The notes under the pieces: model-generated
The model's input: only the letters and a program-made list of their open reading frames with translations
Databases searched by the model: none
What the model was told of the DNA's origin: nothing
Made by a program: the position numbers and the translations under genes
DNA from: CAYMBL01 sp044225155
Lineage (GTDB): Bacteria; Planctomycetota; Phycisphaerae; UBA1845; Fen-1342
Assembly: GCA_044225155.1 (NCBI GenBank)
Contig: JBGAJB010000238.1
Coordinates: 1 to 6,876 of the forward strand
Length of the DNA stretch: 6,876 nucleotides
Reading direction: 5' to 3'
Part shown: positions 1 through 4,354 of the stretch, in pieces
Layout: each line of letters opens with the position of its first letter
How positions within the stretch are numbered: position 1 is the stretch's first letter

Positions 1-207
1 CGGGCCATGTGTCGCGGCGCGGAGGCAATTTGAGGCGTCGCTAAAAAAACCGTGTCCCGCATCGGCTACGTCGCCGATGCGGGACCGTGAAGGGGGACAC
101 GACAGCTTCCACCCCAATTCTTGGATTGATCTACTCAAGTAACCACCGCCGCCGGTCGAAATACCCGAGGAAATCCCGCCTCACCGCCACGGTGCGATAG
201 CCCTGCC
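1..207. other. Left intergenic region with no supported gene
   Basis: I see no complete gene here. On the plus strand two frames are open from the window edge and end at TGA 31-33 and TAA 42-44, so the last 10-13 codons of a gene to the left could lie here, but nothing identifies it. The recognisable structure is the hairpin at 54-85. From about 102 to 207 I find nothing beyond sequence leading into the promoter of the first lipoprotein gene. Confidence 0.5.
43..85 (-). terminator. Hairpin plus T-tract resembling a minus-strand intrinsic terminator
   Basis: GTCCCGCATCGGC (54-66) and GCCGATGCGGGAC (73-85) form a perfect 13-bp stem with a 6-nt loop. Read on the minus strand, the stem is followed after four bases by seven T residues (complement of A43-A49), which is the layout of a Rho-independent terminator. 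On the plus strand no T-run follows, so it would work leftward only. No minus-strand gene ends just to its right, so its client is unknown; it may instead be part of a repeat or a relic. Confidence 0.5.
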
Positions 208-235
208 TTGTAATGCCGCCCGCGCCACTTATTAT
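208..235 (+). promoter_or_regulatory. Sigma70-like promoter giving a probable leaderless transcript
   Basis: TTGTAA (208-213, four of six matches to TTGACA) is followed after 16 bases by TATTAT (230-235, five of six matches to TATAAT). Transcription would begin around 242-243, immediately before the ATG at 244. No Shine-Dalgarno precedes that ATG, and a TAA in the same frame at 211-213 excludes an upstream start, so the mRNA would be leaderless or nearly so. Confidence 0.5.
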
Positions 236-243
236 GCCCCGCG

Positions 244-990
244 ATGCCGCGCCATTTGAAAATTCTGCTCGCGCTCCCGCTGCTCGGCTTCCTGGCCGGC
301 TGCAACGCGCCGGCCGTCACGGAAAAACCGGCCGCGCGAATCGTGCAAATAGCGGACCGTGATGCGTTTCTCGATCGGGCCATGACGGTGTTGCGCGAAC
401 ATGATTTCCAGCCCCGCCGGGCGGATCGAGATATCGGGCTTGTCGTGACGTGGCCCTCGACGAGCGGCCAGTGGTTTGAATTCTGGCGGCGCGATGTTCA
501 CGGCGCCTACCAAAGTCTCGAAGCGAGCATTCACACGATTCGCCGCGAAGTGACGCTCACCGTCCAGCCGGTCGATGGCGGACAACCCGACGAGCAGCAG
601 GTCACGGTACAGGTAGAAAAGTCGCGCTACAGCGCCCCCGAACGGCAAGTGACGACGGCCAGCGGTGCGTTGACGATCTACAGCGAACACATTCCCACGG
701 AGGAAGGCTTGCGGCGACGGCGCGTTGAGGGCGAGCACTGGGTGCCGCTGGGACGCGACAGCCTGCTGGAGGAATATTTGCTCAAGCAGATTCTGTCGCG
801 GGCGGGCGGCACGGCGACGAGTCCGATTTCTACGACGAATCCCGCGCCGGGCGTCGAGCCGGCGCCGAGCGACGCGCCGACGGCGAGCGATCCCGCGCCG
901 ATTTCGGAAGAGCCGACCACCACGAGCCCGAGCGCCCCCGAACCCGTGGGCGAGCCCCCACCCGAGGCGGCCCAAGTCGAAGGCGGTTGA
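244..990 (+). CDS. Exported lipoprotein of unknown function, planctomycete-type
   Basis: The 248-residue product opens with a lipoprotein signal peptide: basic residues 2-6, a hydrophobic core at about 7-16, and the lipobox LAGC at 17-20, so Cys20 should be lipidated and the protein anchored in the envelope. Residues 30-185 form a soluble domain containing WPSTSGQWFEFWRRDVHGAY and SIHTIRREVTLTV, a pattern I recall from uncharacterised planctomycete lipoproteins. The last 60 residues are a low-complexity Pro/Ala/Ser/Thr/Glu tail, probably disordered. The ATG at 244 is the only usable start because the frame has a stop at 211-213, and it has no ribosome-binding site. The next gene begins 3 bases after the stop, so the two are almost certainly cotranscribed. 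Biochemical role unknown. The reading frame and export are well supported; the family link is from memory. Confidence 0.85.
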   Translation: MPRHLKILLALPLLGFLAGCNAPAVTEKPAARIVQIADRDAFLDRAMTVLREHDFQPRRADRDIGLVVTWPSTSGQWFEFWRRDVHGAYQSLEASIHTIRREVTLTVQPVDGGQPDEQQVTVQVEKSRYSAPERQVTTASGALTIYSEHIPTEEGLRRRRVEGEHWVPLGRDSLLEEYLLKQILSRAGGTATSPISTTNPAPGVEPAPSDAPTASDPAPISEEPTTTSPSAPEPVGEPPPEAAQVEGG

Positions 991-993
991 TCG

Positions 994-1680
994 ATGCGCA
1001 CCGCCAAGATTCCAACAGCCGGCGCCGCGCGCTGGCGAAGCCTTCGCTCGATCACGCACATGTCGACGGTCTGCGCGCTTCTCGCCAATTTGTGCTGCAC
1101 GGGCTGCGCGACGACGAGCGGCCAGAGCGATCTACGCCGTGAACTCGACCTGAAAAATGAGCGGATCGCGGCGCTGGAGCGCGAAAACGCTTCGCTGAAA
1201 GCGGCGGCCGCGGAATCCCGGCGCCAAGTCGAAATCGCGCGCGGAATCGATGCGGGCGACCGGGCGCTCTTGGTGGCTCCGGAGAAGATCACGCTCGACA
1301 CCCGTTCCGGCCCGGCCGATCTGGACAACCAGCCCGGCGCCGACGGTTTGATGATTCACCTCAAATTGTTTGATCATGAGGGCGACGCGATCAAGGCGGT
1401 CGGCGACATTCGCATCGACGCCTTCGATCTCAGCGACCCGGCGAACCCGCGTACCGTCGGCACGTGGTCATTCCCGGCCGAACAAGCGATCAAGCTGTGG
1501 CTCGGTAAGTTCATGACGTATCACTACAGCCTGAAGTGCCCGTGGCAGAATGGGCCGCCGCGGTCGTCCGAAATCACGGTGCGCGCGACGTTCATTGATC
1601 TGCTGACCAAGCGCGTTCTAACGACGCAGCAGGCGTATTCGCTGCCGGCGAAGCCGGCGGCCGCTACGACGCAGCCGTAA
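994..1680 (+). CDS. Membrane-anchored coiled-coil protein of unknown function
   Basis: The 228-residue product has a basic N-terminus, a short hydrophobic stretch at about 23-36, and a cysteine-rich CCTGC at 34-38 that resembles a lipobox but has Cys rather than Leu at -3, so lipidation at Cys38 is plausible, not certain. Residues 47-80 (RRELDLKNERIAALERENASLK and onward) are a predicted coiled coil with heptad leucines and isoleucines. Residues 90-215 are a globular domain with DIRIDAFDL, KLWLGKFMTYHYSLKCPW and SEITVRATFIDLLTKRVLT, which I recall as an uncharacterised family common in Planctomycetota. The start at 994 is preceded by AAGGCGG (980-986) at a 7-base spacing. A second in-frame ATG at 1060 would shorten the basic leader but has no such signal. 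It lies 3 bases after the preceding lipoprotein gene, which suggests a shared envelope role. Function unknown. Confidence 0.83.
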   Translation: MRTAKIPTAGAARWRSLRSITHMSTVCALLANLCCTGCATTSGQSDLRRELDLKNERIAALERENASLKAAAAESRRQVEIARGIDAGDRALLVAPEKITLDTRSGPADLDNQPGADGLMIHLKLFDHEGDAIKAVGDIRIDAFDLSDPANPRTVGTWSFPAEQAIKLWLGKFMTYHYSLKCPWQNGPPRSSEITVRATFIDLLTKRVLTTQQAYSLPAKPAAATTQP

Positions 1681-1796
1681 CGAAGGCCGCGCGGGCGGGC
1701 GGCTCGGCGGGAGCCTGGCCCTTCCGCTTCCCACTTCAAAAATAGACGATTGCGGCGAAAGCGAACGGCTCGCCTGGGTGTGAATCGAAACCGGGC

Positions 1797-2108
1797 TTAG
1801 TGCTTGGGCGGGACGTAGTTCGGGATGGTCGCATCTCCGCCGAAGAAGAACTGCTCCATCTGCATCGCCAGCATGCGATTAGCCTCGTCAGACGTCGGAT
1901 CGAGGCGAAACTCGTTCATGCACATCAGCATGTGCGCCTTCCACATCTCCATCGCCTTGGCGGAGATCGAGGACCGAACGCGCTCGGCCATCTCGGGTCC
2001 CGCGATCAGCCGGACCATTTTCAACTCACGCGCCCCGGCGCTGGAGTCGGCATCGATCGCGGGCAGCTCCTGCTTCAACTTGGCGCACATCACGTTCGCA
2101 GCGGCCAT
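1797..2108 (-). CDS. yggX: Fe(2+)-trafficking protein, YggX-like
   Basis: The 103-residue product matches the YggX/Fe(II)-trafficking family along its C-terminal two thirds: MAERVRSSISAKAMEMWKAH corresponds to the GKRIYNEISKEAWAQWQ region, followed by the MCMNE counterpart of MLINE, EQFFFGG for the NFLFEG segment, and NYVPP for GYTP. The family's conserved N-terminal cysteine is Cys8. Known members protect Fe-S clusters from oxidants and affect iron handling in the cytosol; the same role is inferred here. The segment between Cys8 and the helical core is about 13 residues longer than in E. coli YggX and lacks a clear PGELG motif, so the N-terminal half is divergent. I chose ATG 2108 over TTG 2129 because AAGGAG (2118-2123) lies 9 bases upstream and because it places the cysteine at the family's usual position. 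The gene is 150 bases downstream of cysC on the same strand. Confidence 0.8.
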   Translation of the reverse strand: MAAANVMCAKLKQELPAIDADSSAGARELKMVRLIAGPEMAERVRSSISAKAMEMWKAHMLMCMNEFRLDPTSDEANRMLAMQMEQFFFGGDATIPNYVPPKH

Positions 2109-2117
2109 CGAAAGTTT

Positions 2118-2123
2118 CTCCTT
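2118..2123 (-). promoter_or_regulatory. Shine-Dalgarno deciding the yggX-like start
   Basis: On the minus strand this reads AAGGAG, 9 bases before ATG 2108. The possible TTG start at 2129 lies upstream of this site and would put it inside the coding region, so the site favours the 103-residue form. Confidence 0.7.
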
Positions 2124-2176
2124 CGACAATCATCAGATCGTAGCGGAGGAACGCACCGACGGCGGACACTTGCGAA

Positions 2177-2254
2177 GCGAAAAATGCAGAATGAAGAATG
2201 CAGAAGCTCAACCGGCTGGGGGAGAGCCTCTGCACTCTTCATTCTGCATTTCGC
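2177..2254. repeat. Long imperfect palindrome made of 7-bp units, between cysC and yggX
   Basis: The left arm at 2177-2209 contains three successive heptamers ATGCAGA, ATGAAGA, ATGCAGA (2184-2204). The right arm at 2224-2254 carries the complementary heptamers TGCACTC, TTCATTC, TGCATTT (2231-2251). The arms pair over about 31 bp around a 14-base loop (2210-2223), with a 2-base bulge near the base. The two mismatches inside the stem would be G-U wobbles in minus-strand RNA, so the structure is stronger in the cysC transcript than in plus-strand RNA. It begins 4 bases past the cysC stop. It could terminate or protect the cysC mRNA, although no T-run follows the outer arm, or be a copy of a dispersed intergenic repeat. 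Confidence 0.75.
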
Positions 2255-2258
2255 CGCG

Positions 2259-2873
2259 TTAGCGAATCAGACCCTGCTTGCTCAGATAGTCGAGCACCTG
2301 CTGGGCCGAATCCTGCACGCTCTGGCCGCCGTTATCAATAATCAGCTCGGGCTTCACCGGCTCCTCGTACGGAGCGGAGATGCCCGTGAACTCCTTGATC
2401 TCGCCCGCGCGGGCCTTCTTGTAGAGGCCCTTCGGATCGCGCGTTTCGCAGATCTCGACCGGCACGCGAACGAAAATCTCGATAAAGCGAAGCTTGCCTT
2501 CGTCGTGCGTCTTGCGAACCAGGTCGCGGTCGGCGCGATAGGGGCTGATGAAGCTCGTCATGGTGATCACGCCGGTGTCGGCAAACAGCTTTGACACCTC
2601 GCCGATGCGGCGGATGTTTTCCGTGCGATCCTCGGGCGAGAAGCCGAGGTTCTTGTTCAGGCCGAAGCGGATGTTGTCGCCGTCCAGCACGTACGCCAGG
2701 TGGCCGCGCTCGACCAGCGCGTGCTCGACCGTGTAGGCCACGGTGCTCTTTCCGGAGCCCGAGAGGCCGGTGAACCAGATGGTGCAACCGGTCTGCTTGA
2801 GCATGTCGAACCGCGCCTGGCGGTCCACGTGTCCTTCATGTCTGGTGATGTTCGTGGCCTTCTGCATCGTCAC
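2259..2873 (-). CDS. cysC: Adenylylsulfate (APS) kinase
   Basis: This 204-residue cytosolic enzyme phosphorylates adenylylsulfate with ATP to give PAPS, the donor for sulfate reduction or sulfation. It is full length and every hallmark is present: the N-terminal ATNITRHEGHV segment, the P-loop GLSGSGKS at 36-43, LDGDNIR at 63-69, NLGFSPEDRTENIRRIGEV at 75-93, FISPYRADRD at 108-117 with Ser110 at the position of the phosphorylated serine, and DPKGLYKKARAGEIKEFTGI at 146-165 followed by APYEEP. It is a stand-alone kinase with no fused sulfurylase or GTPase domain, and no cysD or cysN lies in the window. GTG at 2873 is preferred because AGGAG (2883-2887) lies 9 bases upstream; the ATG at 2867 would be 15 bases away. 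A promoter lies about 65 bases upstream of the start. Confidence 0.95.
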   Translation of the reverse strand: MTMQKATNITRHEGHVDRQARFDMLKQTGCTIWFTGLSGSGKSTVAYTVEHALVERGHLAYVLDGDNIRFGLNKNLGFSPEDRTENIRRIGEVSKLFADTGVITMTSFISPYRADRDLVRKTHDEGKLRFIEIFVRVPVEICETRDPKGLYKKARAGEIKEFTGISAPYEEPVKPELIIDNGGQSVQDSAQQVLDYLSKQGLIR

Positions 2874-2882
2874 GTTCGCGTT

Positions 2883-2887
2883 CTCCT
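2883..2887 (-). promoter_or_regulatory. Shine-Dalgarno deciding the GTG start of cysC
   Basis: AGGAG on the minus strand lies 9 bases before GTG 2873, an ideal distance, and 15 bases before the in-frame ATG at 2867. This supports the non-ATG start. Confidence 0.65.
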
Positions 2888-2944
2888 GATGAATGCCCGC
2901 CGCCGCCCCTCCCGGGGTTCGCTCCGCTTTCGGCAGGGTCGTCG

Positions 2945-2973
2945 ATCATAGCGGGTGGGTGGGGCAAGTCCAA
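2945..2973 (-). promoter_or_regulatory. Sigma70-like promoter for cysC
   Basis: On the minus strand TTGGAC (2968-2973) is followed after exactly 17 bases by TATGAT (2945-2950, five of six matches to TATAAT). Transcription would begin near 2938, giving a leader of about 65 nt before the GTG at 2873. The spacing and -10 are good; the -35 is weak after TTG. Confidence 0.55.
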
Positions 2974-3221
2974 ACCAGCCGGGTTATCGGCCGCGGTACG
3001 GTCGGCTGATGATCAGGTTGCCCAATCGCGCGGCCGTCGATCGCACGACTGCCCGGTCGCCCAGAGGGCGCACGATAGTTGCCGGCGACTTCAGTCGCCG
3101 GATCGGGGAAATCCATTTGATTCTCGCCCGGACGGCGATGATTGAGAGCCAGCGGAAATTGGGTGAGTCAGAAGTTGGGTGAGGGAGAGTGCCCTTGGGG
3201 AGCGCGGCTTCCGCCCGGCAA
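2974..3221. other. Non-coding gap between the cysC promoter and the RND permease
   Basis: I find no credible gene in this stretch. Short open frames exist on both strands but lack ribosome-binding sites and recognisable protein sequence. The identifiable contents are the inverted-repeat element beginning at 3076, its internal 20-base palindrome (3082-3101), and a 9-base direct repeat TTGGGTGAG at 3159-3167 and 3175-3183. No obvious Rho-independent terminator with a T-run follows the permease stop codon. Confidence 0.6.
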
Positions 3222-3224
3222 CTA
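3076..3224. mobile_element. Candidate 149-bp miniature inverted-repeat element
   Basis: TAGTTGCCGG at 3076-3085 is exactly inverted as CCGGCAACTA at 3215-3224. Just inside each end is a palindrome: CCGGCGACTTCAGTCGCCGG (3082-3101) on the left and GCGG-CTT-CCGC (3204-3214) on the right. The interior has no coding capacity. Both ends begin with TA, as expected of elements that target TA dinucleotides, though this could be chance. The right end supplies the TAG stop of the RND permease. Alternatives are a REP-like repeat or a coincidental 10-bp inverted repeat; no transposase is nearby. Confidence 0.35.
3082..3101. repeat. 20-bp palindrome
   Basis: CCGGCGACTTCAGTCGCCGG folds into a 9-bp stem with only the central TC unpaired, or 8 bp with a TTCA loop. 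It lies in non-coding DNA about 120 bases past the permease stop, has no adjoining T-run in either direction, and overlaps the end of the inverted-repeat element. It may stabilise or end the efflux-operon mRNA, or be a dispersed repeat. Confidence 0.7.
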
Positions 3225-3938
3225 CGACGTTCGGGGACGAGAGGCAGTTGCGAAATCTTCCGCCCCCGGCGTGACATGGCCGAAACGGAAATACAAACTC
3301 GGGAGCAGCAGCAGGTTCAGCATCGTCGAACTGACCAGTCCGCCCAGAATCACGATCGCCATCGGCCCTTCGATTTCGCGTCCGACCTCGCCGCTGCCCA
3401 GTGCGATCGGTAGCAGGCCCAGCGCGGTCACCAGGGCCGTCATCAACACCGGCGCGAGCCGCTCGGCCGCTCCGCGGAGGATCAGGTCGACGCCCCACGG
3501 CTGGCCCTCGCGCGCCTCCAAATGCTCGAAGTGCGAAATCATCATGACCGAGTTTCGCATCGTAATGCCGAAGAGCGTGACGAAACCCACGACCGAGCCG
3601 ATCGAAAGCGTCGCACCGGTCGCCCAGACGGCCAGCACGCCGCCGATCAGCGCAAAAGGCACGTTCGCGAGCACGAGCGCCACGCGCCGCGGCGTGCCGA
3701 AGAGAATCGCGAGCAGCAGAATGATCCCGAGCGCCGCGACACCGGAATGCAGCAGCAGTTCGTTTCGGGCTTCGTCTCCCGCCTCAGCAGCGCCAGAAAT
3801 CTCGGTGTAACAGCCGGTCGGCAGCGCGATTTCCGCCACGCGGGCGCGCACTTCGTCGGTAAACGAATGCACGTCGCGTCCCTGCACGTTGCATAGAACA
3901 GTGCTCCAGCGCCGCTGCCTGGCTTCGTGCAACAACAT
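3222..3938 (-). CDS. C-terminal open frame of the RND permease (238 codons)
   Basis: This is the intact end of the permease in its true frame; the same frame runs back to about 4000, where ADINTHVAPPYMLLHEARQR is the usual segment joining the second porter region to the last membrane domain. It encodes NVQGRDVHSFTDEVRARV, then transmembrane helices at about residues 68-82, 93-110 and onward. GFVTLFGITMRNSVMMISHFEHL, GAAERLAPVLMTALVTALGLLPIAL and GREIEGPMAIVILGGLVSSTMLNLLLLPSLYFRFG are all hallmark sequence of the CusA/CzcA group. The Met at 3938 is internal to the family alignment and not a natural start. The stop TAG (3222-3224) coincides with the end of a short inverted repeat. Confidence 0.6.
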   Translation of the reverse strand: MLLHEARQRRWSTVLCNVQGRDVHSFTDEVRARVAEIALPTGCYTEISGAAEAGDEARNELLLHSGVAALGIILLLAILFGTPRRVALVLANVPFALIGGVLAVWATGATLSIGSVVGFVTLFGITMRNSVMMISHFEHLEAREGQPWGVDLILRGAAERLAPVLMTALVTALGLLPIALGSGEVGREIEGPMAIVILGGLVSSTMLNLLLLPSLYFRFGHVTPGAEDFATASRPRTS

Positions 3939-4354
3939 GTAGGGCGGAGCGACGTGGGTATTGATGTCCGCGATCGCGCCGAGCGTCGCCAGATCGCCGG
4001 CGTCGTGCGATGGAGCGCGCCGATCGTCTCGGGATCGCGCCGCTCGGACGGATCGAGAATGACCCGTACGTCGAAAACGCGATTGTTTCCGTAAAATTGC
4101 GCGACCGACACGCCGGTGTAGGCCGTTTCGACGTCATTGAGGGCGTCGAGCGGACGCACGCCGAAGTCGGCGACACGCTCCGGTCGCAGCCGCGCGACCA
4201 CGAGGGCATCCCTGGCGGAGAGGGCGATGCGCACGTCGGCCGCGCCGGGGATCTTGGCGATCGCGGCCGCGGATCGCCGGTGCGTGAATCGAGCACGTCG
4301 ATGTCTTCGCCGAAGACGCTGACGACCACCGAGGCCGTCTCGCTGCTGATCGAT

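Noticed and set aside
1..44. C-terminus of an upstream plus-strand gene
   Set aside because: Two frames are open from the edge for 10-13 codons, too short to distinguish from chance or to identify a product.
232..1059. Long open frame (275 codons) on the minus strand opposite the first lipoprotein gene
   Set aside because: It is Arg/Ala-rich antisense sequence of a high-GC gene, has no recognisable domain or ribosome-binding site, and the plus-strand frame has a clear lipoprotein signal and conserved core.
1681..1796. Possible terminator between the convergent lipoprotein operon and the yggX-like gene
   Set aside because: GGCTC-GGCGG-GAGCC (1701-1715) gives only a 5-bp stem with no T-run on either side. 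The region is GC-rich and nothing in it is strong enough to call.
2130..2176. Separate promoter for the yggX-like gene
   Set aside because: TACGAT about 30 bases upstream of the start is a weak -10 candidate with no acceptable -35, so I cannot tell whether the gene has its own promoter or depends on readthrough from cysC.
2177..2254. CRISPR array or tandem-repeat locus
   Set aside because: The heptamers occur only three times per arm, with no spacers, and form one hairpin. There are no cas genes in the window.
1800..2594. 264-codon plus-strand open frame
   Set aside because: It runs antisense through the yggX-like gene, the palindrome and cysC, whose minus-strand products are recognisable. 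It is a compositional shadow.
2955..3277. Short open frames on both strands in the gap between cysC and the permease
   Set aside because: They lack ribosome-binding sites and recognisable protein sequence, and they overlap the palindromes and the inverted-repeat element.
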